Shown piece after piece: positions 1 to 9,024 of a DNA stretch of 64,000 nt (its first letter is position 1; each line of letters begins with the position of its first letter). The translations under genes and the position numbers were made by a program. This stretch comes from Stenotrophomonas sp. SAM-B (GTDB taxonomy: Bacteria; Pseudomonadota; Gammaproteobacteria; Xanthomonadales; Xanthomonadaceae): the NCBI RefSeq assembly GCF_013387485.1, contig NZ_JABBXB010000001.1, forward strand, positions 454,001 to 518,000. The letters are read 5' to 3'. The notes below the pieces were generated by a model, which saw only the letters and a program-made list of their open reading frames with translations, made no database searches and was not told the origin of the DNA.

Positions 1-21
1 CGTCGGCCGGCGCCACGGTAC

Positions 22-546
22 TCACAGCGCGTCGTCGTCCTGGTCCAGCTGGTAGGCCAGGGTGTCGCGCAGGCGCTCGGCGTCGTCGCTGTCCAGGCCG
101 CCGATGGTCACCGCACTGAAGCGGCTGCCGGCGGTATGCACCACCAGCGTGCTGAGCCGCGCGTTGCGCTCGATCGGGCCGCGACGCAGGTCCAGGTGCT
201 GCACGCGCGAGAGCGGCACGCGCGTTTCCTGCTGCCACAGCAGGTCACGGCGCAGGCCCAGGCCGTGAGCGTCCAGCCGCCAGCGGGTGCGGCGCTGGCG
301 GCGGAAGCCGATCATCCCGCCGGCCAGCGTGCCCACCACCACCAGCGCAGCCACGCTCCACCAGCGCGCCGGCAGCTCGAACAGCACCCACAGCGCGCCA
401 GGCACGATGCCGAACAGCAGCGCACCGCTGATCGCCCCGCTGACCGCAGCCAGCCAGGCCGAGCGCAGTGGCAACGGCTGCCAGTCCGGCGCCGCGGGAG
501 CAGCGGGCAGGGGTGGTGGCAGGGGCGTGTCGAGGAAATCGGACAA
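22..546 (-). CDS. PH-domain (YdbS-like) membrane protein
   Basis: A 174-residue protein with a proline-rich N-terminus, two hydrophobic segments (about residues 28-50 and 60-80) and a cytoplasmic domain beginning near the FRRQRRTRW stretch that has the pattern of bacterial PH domains (bPH2, formerly DUF304; see RVQHLDLRRGPIERNARLSTLVVHTAG). Such proteins are small inner-membrane proteins of unclear function, often encoded as tandem pairs. The next frame downstream may start at GTG (positions 14-16), which would fit a second PH protein cut by the window edge. The start used is TTG at 544-546; no in-frame ATG precedes the first hydrophobic segment, and the ribosome binding site is weak, so the exact start is uncertain. 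It lies 84 bp downstream of ribA in the same direction. Confidence 0.75.
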   Translation of the reverse strand: MSDFLDTPLPPPLPAAPAAPDWQPLPLRSAWLAAVSGAISGALLFGIVPGALWVLFELPARWWSVAALVVVGTLAGGMIGFRRQRRTRWRLDAHGLGLRRDLLWQQETRVPLSRVQHLDLRRGPIERNARLSTLVVHTAGSRFSAVTIGGLDSDDAERLRDTLAYQLDQDDDAL

Positions 547-630
547 GGCAGGCGCTCGGCAGGGAAACAGGCCGGGCGCATGCGTGCAGGTGCAACCGCC
601 CGTGGCGCAGACGGTAGCAGTTGCCGCGGG

Positions 631-1767
631 CTATTGCGCGGCCTGGATCAGCGCGTCGACATCGAGCAGATGGCCGGCGCGTTCGGCCTTGGTGCGCAGG
701 TACTGCTCGTTCTCGGCGGTGATGTCGCCGGTGACCGGCACGCAGTCCACCACGTCGATGCCGGCATTGCGCAGGCGCTGGGCCTTGGTCGGATTGTTGC
801 TGAGCAGCTGCACGCGCGTCACGCCCAGGCCCTGCAGCATCGCCACGGCGCTGCCGTAGCGGCGCTCATCCGCGCCGAAGCCGAGCTGGGCATCGGCATC
901 GATCGTGTCCAGGCCATCGTGCTGATACCCGTAGGCGCGCATCTTCGCGGCGATGCCGGTGCCGCGGCCTTCCTGGTCCAGATACAGCAGCACGCCGCCA
1001 CCGAGTTCCTTGAGCTTGCGCAGGCCACGCCGCAGCTGGTCGCCGCAGTCGCACTTGAGCGAACCGAACAGGTCGCCGGTGAGGCAGGAGGAATGCACGC
1101 GTACCGGCACCACCGCGGACAGGTCCGGGTTGCCGACAATGATCGCGACCTGGTCGCGCTGGGCCACGCCGCCGCGGAACACCGCGAATTCGGTCATGCC
1201 GACCTCGCGCAGCGGCACCGGCGAGCGGGCCACCAGCTCATAGGCGTGCGCGGCCTGTTCGGCACCCTGGCTCAGGTCGCACAGGGAGACCTGCGCACAG
1301 GCGTCGAAGCGGCGGTCATCGGGGTTCAACAGCACGCCGACCATCGCCGGCAGCAGCAGGCCGAGGCGGGCGATCTCCACCGCGCCATCGTCCAGCGCGT
1401 CACCGCCGGTCCAGCCCGGCGGCATCGCACCGGGATCGCGCAGGTAGCTGAGCGAGGGCAGGGCATCGAAGTCGATCCCGGCCAGCGGCACGCGGGCGCC
1501 ACGTTCGGCGCTGACCCCGAGCACGCGGGCACGGGTCGCGGTGAGGAACAGGTAGTGGCGGTCTTCCGCGGCGGTGGCGAAGGCGGTGAAGCTGGTGCGG
1601 GTGCTGCTGTCCAGCGCGATGAAGGCCAGGCGCTGGCCATGGCCATCGTCGATCACCACCGGGCGACCGGCACGCAGCTCGGCCACCGCGCGCTCGCAGC
1701 GGATCGCGGCCGGATCGCCGAACGGGGAAGAAACAGCAGAGGACATGGCAGGGGCCGTGGGGGACAT
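631..1767 (-). CDS. ribA: GTP cyclohydrolase II
   Basis: Catalyses the first step of riboflavin synthesis from GTP (GTP to 2,5-diamino-6-ribosylamino-pyrimidinone phosphate, formate and pyrophosphate). The C-terminal half carries the family signature: the zinc-binding cysteines in SSCLTGDLFGSLKCDCGDQL, then LYLDQEGRGTGI, and the late SNNPTKAQRL and TGDITAENE motifs. At 378 residues it is much longer than the stand-alone enzyme of about 200; the N-terminal part (residues 20-180) looks like a degenerate DHBP synthase (RibB) domain that has lost the acidic catalytic motif. The ATG at 1767 is preferred to one at 1746 because GGAAA precedes it at good spacing. It is 68 bp downstream of the lipid A acyltransferase gene. 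The longer open frame to 2064 is out of family and is rejected. Confidence 0.92.
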   Translation of the reverse strand: MSPTAPAMSSAVSSPFGDPAAIRCERAVAELRAGRPVVIDDGHGQRLAFIALDSSTRTSFTAFATAAEDRHYLFLTATRARVLGVSAERGARVPLAGIDFDALPSLSYLRDPGAMPPGWTGGDALDDGAVEIARLGLLLPAMVGVLLNPDDRRFDACAQVSLCDLSQGAEQAAHAYELVARSPVPLREVGMTEFAVFRGGVAQRDQVAIIVGNPDLSAVVPVRVHSSCLTGDLFGSLKCDCGDQLRRGLRKLKELGGGVLLYLDQEGRGTGIAAKMRAYGYQHDGLDTIDADAQLGFGADERRYGSAVAMLQGLGVTRVQLLSNNPTKAQRLRNAGIDVVDCVPVTGDITAENEQYLRTKAERAGHLLDVDALIQAAQ

Positions 1768-1835
1768 CGTGGTTTCCACAGTGGGGACGGATCGCGCCGA
1801 TTCAATCGCGCCAGGGGCGCGACGCTGCGTCGCAG

Positions 1836-2753
1836 TCAGTGCGGATGGTCCTCGGTGGCATAGGGATCGTCCTCGCCGCTCTCCGGTGGGCGCAGCGTAT
1901 AGCGCTTGTAGGTCCACTGATACTGCGCCGGATCGCGCCGGGCGATGCGCTCGATCCCGGCATTGAGGGCGCTGGCGGCGGTGCGCGGGTCCGGATCGGC
2001 CACGGCGGGCAGGGTGGGTTCGATGTGCAGGGCGAACTCCATGTCCGGCCCGACCCGCTCGCACCAGCCGTACAGCACGGTCGCGCCGGTGCGCTCGGCC
2101 AGCCGGTTGACCAGGGTCATCGTCAGCGCCTCCACGCCGAAGAACGGCGCGAACACCCCGTCGCCGGCCTTGGGCTGCTGGTCGGGGAGGATGCCGGTGG
2201 CGCCGCCGTCCTTGAGCACCTTGAACAACTGGCGCACGGCGGGGCCCTCGGCGCGCACCTGCTGCACGTTGTCGCCCCCGCGGACCAGCTGCAGGAAGGC
2301 ATCGCCCACGGCCTCATCCGGGGCCTTGTAGACGATCGCGATCGGCCCGCGCGAGGCCAGCCACTGGTTGAGCAGCTCCCAGTTGCCGTAATGCGGGGCG
2401 GCCACGATCACGCCCTTGCCGGCAGCCAGGGCCGCGTCGTACAGCGCCTCGCCGTGGCGCTCGGTCAGCCGGGCGAGGTTGCGGTCGCGGGGCTGGGTCC
2501 ACAGGCGCAGGGTCTCGATCGCCTGCAGCGCGGTCGAGCGCAGCACGTTGCGGTGCAGGACGGCGCGCTCGGCCTCGCCCATCCCGGGGTAGGCCAGCTC
2601 CAGGTTGCGGCGGGTGACGCGGCTCTCACGGGCATTGAGACGGATCCACAGCCAGGCCAGCAGGGAGGCGAAGGCACGCAGCCAGGACCAGGGCAGGCGG
2701 GTGAACAGGGCAGCGGCGCGGTAGGCCAGGCGGGCAGTGGTGTGCGGTTTCAT
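1836..2753 (-). CDS. Lipid A biosynthesis acyltransferase (LpxL/LpxM family)
   Basis: A 305-residue lysophospholipid acyltransferase of the HtrB/LpxL type, expected to add a secondary acyl chain to Kdo-lipid A at the inner face of the cytoplasmic membrane. The catalytic H-x4-E motif is visible as APHYGNWELL, followed by ILPDQQPKAGDGVFAPFFG, a block typical of the family. A hydrophobic N-terminal anchor (FTRLPWSWLRAFASLLAWLW) precedes the conserved RRNLELAYPGM segment. The chosen ATG (2751-2753) begins MKPHTTARLAY; the open frame reaches further upstream but that part overlaps the divergent dtd gene and has no family features. LpxL and LpxM cannot be told apart here. It heads a minus-strand group with ribA and the PH protein. 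Confidence 0.88.
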   Translation of the reverse strand: MKPHTTARLAYRAAALFTRLPWSWLRAFASLLAWLWIRLNARESRVTRRNLELAYPGMGEAERAVLHRNVLRSTALQAIETLRLWTQPRDRNLARLTERHGEALYDAALAAGKGVIVAAPHYGNWELLNQWLASRGPIAIVYKAPDEAVGDAFLQLVRGGDNVQQVRAEGPAVRQLFKVLKDGGATGILPDQQPKAGDGVFAPFFGVEALTMTLVNRLAERTGATVLYGWCERVGPDMEFALHIEPTLPAVADPDPRTAASALNAGIERIARRDPAQYQWTYKRYTLRPPESGEDDPYATEDHPH

Positions 2754-2838
2754 CACCGCAAAGTCTAGCCGCTGGCGGCCAGCCTGTCGGCGCGAAGGGG
2801 CGTTAAGGTAGTCCGCCTTCAGTTGCGGAGCCCCGTCC

Positions 2839-3279
2839 ATGCTTGTCCTGATCCAGCGCGTCAGCGAAGCCAGCGTCCGTGTCGAGGGGGCCGTCATCGG
2901 CCAGATCGGGCCCGGCCTGCTGGCCCTGGCCGGCATGGAGCCGGGCGATACCGAGGCCCAGATCGCCCGGATGGCCGATCGGCTGCTTGGTTATCGTGTC
3001 TTTGGCGATGAGACCGGGAAAATGAACCGGTCCCTGCGCGATACCGGCGGCGGATTGCTGCTGGTCAGCCAATTCACCCTGGCGGCCGATACATCCAGCG
3101 GGATGCGGCCGGGCTTCAGTACCGCCGCACCGCCGGCGGAGGCTGAACGCGGATTCAACCGGCTGGTCGACATCTGCAGACAAAAACATGCTCCGGGGGT
3201 GGAAACCGGCCAGTTTGGTGCCCATATGGTTGTCAGCCTGGTCAACGATGGTCCCGTGACCTTCCTGCTCAGACCCTAG
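2839..3279 (+). CDS. dtd: D-aminoacyl-tRNA deacylase
   Basis: A 146-residue protein of full family length that hydrolyses D-amino acids (and mischarged glycine) from tRNA, a cytoplasmic chirality-proofreading step. Both diagnostic motifs are present: SQFTL (the SQxTL catalytic motif, about residues 78-82) and NDGPVTF near the C-terminus, which carries the cross-subunit Gly-Pro motif. It is transcribed divergently from the acyltransferase gene, with 85 bp between the two start codons, and ends 90 bp before rpoD. Confidence 0.95.
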   Translation: MLVLIQRVSEASVRVEGAVIGQIGPGLLALAGMEPGDTEAQIARMADRLLGYRVFGDETGKMNRSLRDTGGGLLLVSQFTLAADTSSGMRPGFSTAAPPAEAERGFNRLVDICRQKHAPGVETGQFGAHMVVSLVNDGPVTFLLRP

Positions 3280-3317
3280 CCCCCGGGACCACCGCCCGGG
3301 AACGCGGGGCGCCGGGC

Positions 3318-3326
3318 TGGTATAAT
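3318..3326 (+). promoter_or_regulatory. Extended -10 promoter of rpoD
   Basis: The sequence TGGTATAAT at 3318-3326 is a perfect extended -10 element (TGn plus TATAAT), 43 bp before the rpoD start codon. No good -35 hexamer is visible at 16-18 bp upstream (the region is GGGAACGCGG), as expected when an extended -10 substitutes for it. Confidence 0.75.
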
Positions 3327-3369
3327 GCTAGGTTCTATTCCCTCTCCCAGCCGGTGGCGCGAGCACTAC

Positions 3370-5217
<1,848 letters not shown>

Positions 5218-5250
5218 TCGATACCGGCGCATCGCGTTGAAACCCGACAG

Positions 5251-5277
5251 ACCCCGCGCAAGCGGGGTTTGTTTTTT
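5251..5277 (+). terminator. Intrinsic terminator of rpoD
   Basis: A CCCCGC / GCGGGG stem with a GCAA tetraloop (5252-5267) followed by TTTGTTTTTT. It begins 34 bp after the rpoD stop codon. Confidence 0.9.
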
Positions 5278-5364
5278 GGGGCGGCAGGTGCCCGCCGCGT
5301 GTGCAGCGGGCAGCAATGCGGATGCGGTAGGATGCGCGTCGCTTTATACCTGTGGATCGATGGA

Positions 5365-6045
5365 ATGACGATGAAAAAAGGCTTGCTTGTCCTTGCCCTG
5401 TGCCCCTTCGCCGCGCTGGCTGCCGAGCCTCAGCAGCCTGCCTGCAACGCAGCGGATTTCTTCCAGACCCAGCCCGACCTCGCAATCGGCCGGGTCGTGG
5501 ATGCCGGCAATGTGGCGCTGGTGGGTGAGCGGCCCGGCTGCCTGGACAATCCGCAGGACAGCTGCCACAGCGGCGATGAGGTCGAACCGGGCAGCAGCCT
5601 GGTGATCGGCAGCCGCTGGAACGACTACTACTGCGTGCAGGTCCTGCCACCCGGCAAAGAGGTGGTGGGCTGGGCGCCGGAACAGCGCGTCATGAAGACC
5701 GGTCACATGGCCGACACCGACTTCAGCAGCTGGCTGGGGCAGTGGGACGGCAGTGCCGGGCGCGTGCTGGAAATCCAGGCCGAGGGCGACACGCTGCATC
5801 TGCGCATGCTGCCATCGGGTGGGAAAGGCGAGGGCACGCTGATCGGCAGCGCCGAGCCGGTGGGCGATGAGCTGTTCCTGGGCGAGGAGCCGTGCTCAGT
5901 GCGGGCCTCGCTGCAGGGGACGAAGCTGGTGCTCACCGACAACGGGGAGTGCGCGATCGGCGGCGCCAGCCCGGGGGGTGTGTACTCGAGCCGGGCGGCG
6001 GCGCAGCGGATGCAGCGGATGTTCGAGGGGTTGGGGGACCGCTAG
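5365..6045 (+). CDS. Hypothetical secreted protein, SH3-like region
   Basis: A 226-residue protein with a clear Sec signal peptide (MTMKKGLLVLALCPFAALAAEP). I do not recognise the family. The mature part has five or more cysteines in its first half (PGCLDNPQDSC, YYCVQV) which may form disulfides, and a stretch (SLVIGSRWNDYYCVQVLPPGKEVVGWAPEQRV) that reads like a bacterial SH3 fold. The second half (WLGQWDGSAGRVLEI onward) resembles a small lipocalin/calycin-like barrel, but this is a guess. Two start codons, 5365 and 5371, are possible; the longer frame from 5269 begins inside the rpoD terminator and is rejected. Confidence 0.65.
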   Translation: MTMKKGLLVLALCPFAALAAEPQQPACNAADFFQTQPDLAIGRVVDAGNVALVGERPGCLDNPQDSCHSGDEVEPGSSLVIGSRWNDYYCVQVLPPGKEVVGWAPEQRVMKTGHMADTDFSSWLGQWDGSAGRVLEIQAEGDTLHLRMLPSGGKGEGTLIGSAEPVGDELFLGEEPCSVRASLQGTKLVLTDNGECAIGGASPGGVYSSRAAAQRMQRMFEGLGDR

Positions 6046-6291
6046 GCTAATTGGGTGATTTCGTTGCTTGTTTCGTAACTTAATTGCTGCTGTGTTTGTG
6101 TTGATGGCCGGGATCATGTGGCCATTAATCAGTGACTTAGAAGGGAAATGAGGTTTCGGATCGCCGAAAACTGGCGTATGGATTCGTAACATAATTCGTC
6201 TCGACATCCAGAGCATGGGCCGTCCCCGCACCGTCCAGCTCCAGACGCTGTTCGACAGCCTGCCGGCGGGCGCGCCGCAGCGGCACTGGAA

Positions 6292-7044
6292 GGCGAAGAC
6301 GTCGGATCGTCGCCCGGTGGCGAGCAACCGAAGTTCACTGCCACGGTGGAGCATGAGGGAGGGCGCTATGCGGCGCTGGTGAAGTTCGCGCAGCCCACCG
6401 CAGGCGAGGCCGCCGAACGCTGGGCGGACCTGCTGGTCTGCGAGCACCTCGCCCTGCAGTGTCTGCGCGACGCGGGCGTGCCCGCAGCGGCGTCCGAGAT
6501 CCTCCAGACCGACACGCATACGTTCCTGGAGGTGCAGCGCTTCGATCGCACCGTCGACGTGCTCGGTCGGCGTGGCTTCGTCTCGCTGCTGGCGCTGTCC
6601 TCGGCCTTCGCTGGTGACGTGACCGTGGACTGGGGGACCGCGGCCGACGCGCTGCTGACGCAGGGCTGGGTCGATCGCGACGCGCAGGCCGCCATGGGCA
6701 GGCTGCACGCGTTCGGCCGGCTGATCGGCAACAGCGACATGCATCAGGGCAATCTGGGTTTCCACCTGGTCGATCGAGGCCCGCTGCCGTTGGCGCCCGC
6801 GTATGACATGTTGCCGATGTCACTGGCACCCTCGCGCACAGGGGTGCTGCGTGCAGCTACGCCGCTTGCTCCCATCGCGCCGGAGCGCAGCGGCCAGCTC
6901 GCGCATCTGCACTGGGCAGCGCCGCTGGCGGTGGACTACTGGCAGCGTGTGGCGGGTTCGGCGCTGCTGCGCTCGGGCGTGCTGCGTGAGCTGGCTGCAG
7001 AGAATGCGCGTCGGGTGCAGGCGATGGGGCAGCGTTTCGGCTGA
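6292..7044 (+). pseudogene. Truncated HipA-family kinase (YjjJ-like)
   Basis: The intact part is the HipA-type Ser/Thr kinase core: the Gly-rich loop region GSSPGGEQPKF (coded 6304-6336), the lysine in ALVKFA, the catalytic GNSDMHQGNLGF and the metal-binding PAYDMLP. HipA proteins act as type II toxins by phosphorylating aminoacyl-tRNA synthetases. A full-length member is about 430 residues; here the N-terminal domain is missing. The conserved loop lies upstream of the first usable start (GTG at 6346), so the frame is open through a kinase motif with no start codon, the mark of a 5'-deleted gene. No hipB-like antitoxin gene is next to it. If translated from 6346 the 232-residue product would lack the Gly-rich loop. 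Upstream DNA (6046-6291) is AT-rich and carries no gene I can support. Confidence 0.7.
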
Positions 7045-7100
7045 TGTGAGGGTTGCAGTGGAAAGCGCGCACGGGCCTCCACTACACTGTGCGACCGCGA

Positions 7101-7176
7101 GGGCCTATAGCTCAACGGTTAGAGCAGAGGACTCATAATCCTTTGGTTCCAGGTTCGAATCCTGGTGGGCCCACCA
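7101..7176 (+). tRNA. ileX: tRNA-Ile2 (anticodon CAU, lysidine-modified)
   Basis: A 76-nt tRNA with encoded CCA (7174-7176). Arms: acceptor GGGCCTA / TGGGCCC, D stem GCTC / GAGC, anticodon stem GAGGA / TCCTT with loop CTCATAA, T arm CCAGG / CCTGG around TTCGAAT. The anticodon CAU alone would suggest Met, but acceptor pairs C4-G69 and C5-G68 are TilS determinants of the minor isoleucine tRNA, and the short D-loop and loop context match E. coli tRNA-Ile2, not elongator tRNA-Met. TilS would convert C34 to lysidine so the tRNA reads AUA. Confidence 0.9.
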
Positions 7177-7412
7177 AAGAAGTCAGGTGCTTGGGGTGTC
7201 CCCGAAGCGTCTCGTAAGAGCTTGCGGAACAATGGCCGGAGTGACTAGCGGCGTCGCCGACGTTTCACGACGGGCAAGGCGTGGCCGTGGCGCCGTCTTG
7301 TCTGCGGCGCTCATGGGGGCTATTAGCGTCGCCATGAGGGCCCCCGCTAGCATCAGCTAACGGGGACCACTTCCTGAGTCAGGGACTTTTCCAACTCACT
7401 TTGATCAACCAA

Positions 7413-8279
7413 TCAGTTTGAGCTGGAGCACTGAGTCTCGTCCCGTGATTCCTGACCTTCGGTCGACTTGATGATCGAAGTGCACACGACGCCGCCTCCG
7501 CCGCCCGGCGAGCCAATCGGGCCAACGAACACCGCGCCGAGGTTGCCTACGTGCTGAACGAAGCGCCTGAAGTCGTTGTCGTTGCCGAAGTTGTACTGCC
7601 TATAGCTTCCAACTCCACCCGTAATTTCAACTTTATTCGACGGGATGATATTTCCGCTTGAGTCGCGTGTTTCATCCGCCTGTCGGCGCCAAGTCTTGGT
7701 GTTTGGATCAAACACCAGGATGGCATTTGAATTGTCACTGGCAACCAACTTGATAGTGATTGTTACTTTCCCGAAGTCGAAGGGGCTGACTCTGAGGGCT
7801 GAAAGAAAATTGAGCAGAGTATTTGTCTGCGCCTCAGGGGTGTTCCTCGCGTACTCGGCGAGTGCATGATCAGCAGACGGGTTGTTTACCACGTCGTACA
7901 TCGAGCCGGGAAGGCCTTGCGCGAGTGCGACGATTTGGCCGTTCACCATGATTGCTACGGAAAAATACTGTAGTTCGGGGGCGGGAACAGGCACCTCAGT
8001 CGCGGTCCCGTAGCCTGTGCTCCCGTCAGGAATTTGGTCCGGGATATCGCCGCCCCCGGCGGCTACCGTCACGATGAACTTTTTCATGAAGTTATCGGTC
8101 TGGTTGATGACGAAAACTTCGTCATAGGTGTAACCCTTCTGGGCTGCCTCCATGATCGCCCATTCCTGCATTTCGGCTGACGAGCAGCCGTCGCATCTGA
8201 TCGTAGTGGCTTTTGCGTCTACCGATGCCAGGCTAGCGCCAGCCATGCCCAAGACCACCAACATTGTTGCAGCTTTCAT
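7413..8279 (-). CDS. Hypothetical secreted protein of unknown family
   Basis: A 288-residue protein with an N-terminal signal peptide (MKAATMLVVLGMAGASLASV), then a CDGCSS motif just after the likely cleavage site. I do not recognise the family. The mature part has two beta-rich segments (FMKKFIVTVAAGGG and FDFGKVTITIKLVASDNSNA) and a Gly-rich stretch near the C-terminus (GSPGGGGGVVC). Its base composition is visibly lower in GC than the neighbours, with many AAA, AAC, GTT and TTT codons, so recent acquisition is likely. A strong ribosome binding site (AAGGAGG) precedes the ATG at 8279 and supports the start. It is alone in an AT-richer patch next to a tRNA gene. Confidence 0.75.
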   Translation of the reverse strand: MKAATMLVVLGMAGASLASVDAKATTIRCDGCSSAEMQEWAIMEAAQKGYTYDEVFVINQTDNFMKKFIVTVAAGGGDIPDQIPDGSTGYGTATEVPVPAPELQYFSVAIMVNGQIVALAQGLPGSMYDVVNNPSADHALAEYARNTPEAQTNTLLNFLSALRVSPFDFGKVTITIKLVASDNSNAILVFDPNTKTWRRQADETRDSSGNIIPSNKVEITGGVGSYRQYNFGNDNDFRRFVQHVGNLGAVFVGPIGSPGGGGGVVCTSIIKSTEGQESRDETQCSSSN

Positions 8280-9024
8280 TCACTAGCCTCCTTAGTTGAT
8301 TCCCGCCTTCCATAACAGCTTTGAAGCTTGGCGGACCATGAATCTTCCATGAATCTTGCTGAGTGTCAAAGTGTGCGTTGGTGCCATCAATGCAGTCATT
8401 TCGAAAAATAAGAACTAGTTCTAAGCGCTCAGCGACATCTGCACAATTTGCTACCTAGCCGGCGACTGCACGTGGCGTTGCGGAATTTGAGAGCCCAACA
8501 CGAATTCTGCTGCGAGTCTTCCGCCATGCAGCTATTCCCCATTTCATGACTGCAATTCGGCCCACGTGCTGGGTACAGGGTGGTGGGTGCTGAGGTTGGT
8601 CGCCCATGGGTCATTTCATGCATTGGGTTGGCTTCAGAATGATCGGCGAGGCCAGGATGAACACATCGCCTACTATGCCGGGCTATGCGCGCAGCTGAAG
8701 GTTCTCGGTTCAATTCCTGAATCTGCCTTACCGGGTTCACCACTGACGGATGGGGTGAACACCCCCACCAAGGTTTCTTCGGCAGCGGCCTATGACGTAA
8801 GGCGCGAGGTTTATCCTCTGTTGCGCGATGGTTTCATCACTGCAAATAGTGATGGCGGACGCGAGCTGGCTCAACGTTGCGAAGCACGGCGCCACCGGCT
8901 GCACAACTCCCGCGAGTAGCTCGGCGTTTACCGGCATGTGCAGGTACCTCCCATCCCATGACTTCTGCCACTCCACCCTGACTACAGCTGTAGTTAAGCT
9001 GTCTCCGTCTCCGGAGGAATGCGC
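8280..9024. other. Gene-poor, lower-GC intergenic stretch
   Basis: 745 bp between the divergent secreted-protein gene and the serine hydrolase gene. It holds the minus-strand promoter region of the former: TTGACA (minus strand, 8364-8369) and a pair of 10-bp direct repeats CATGAATCTT at 8337-8346 and 8348-8357 with an 11-bp period. Open frames here (up to 213 codons) show no family features, no ribosome binding sites and poor codon use; none is called. No transposase remnant was recognised. Confidence 0.5.

Noticed and set aside
136..1863. Long plus-strand open frame over ribA
   Set aside because: It is antisense to ribA, has no family features, and is Arg/Ala/His-rich as expected for a shadow frame in high-GC DNA.
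3280..3300. Terminator after dtd
   Set aside because: CCCGGG repeats could pair, but the stem is short and no T-run follows.
7177..8600. A second copy of the tRNA 3' end as an attachment site
   Set aside because: Only short matches such as GGCCCA near 8553 were seen; none reach the length of a real att core.
9019..9024. Upstream ATG as start of the serine hydrolase
   Set aside because: It lies only 1 nt after the ribosome binding site; ATG 9025 has proper spacing.
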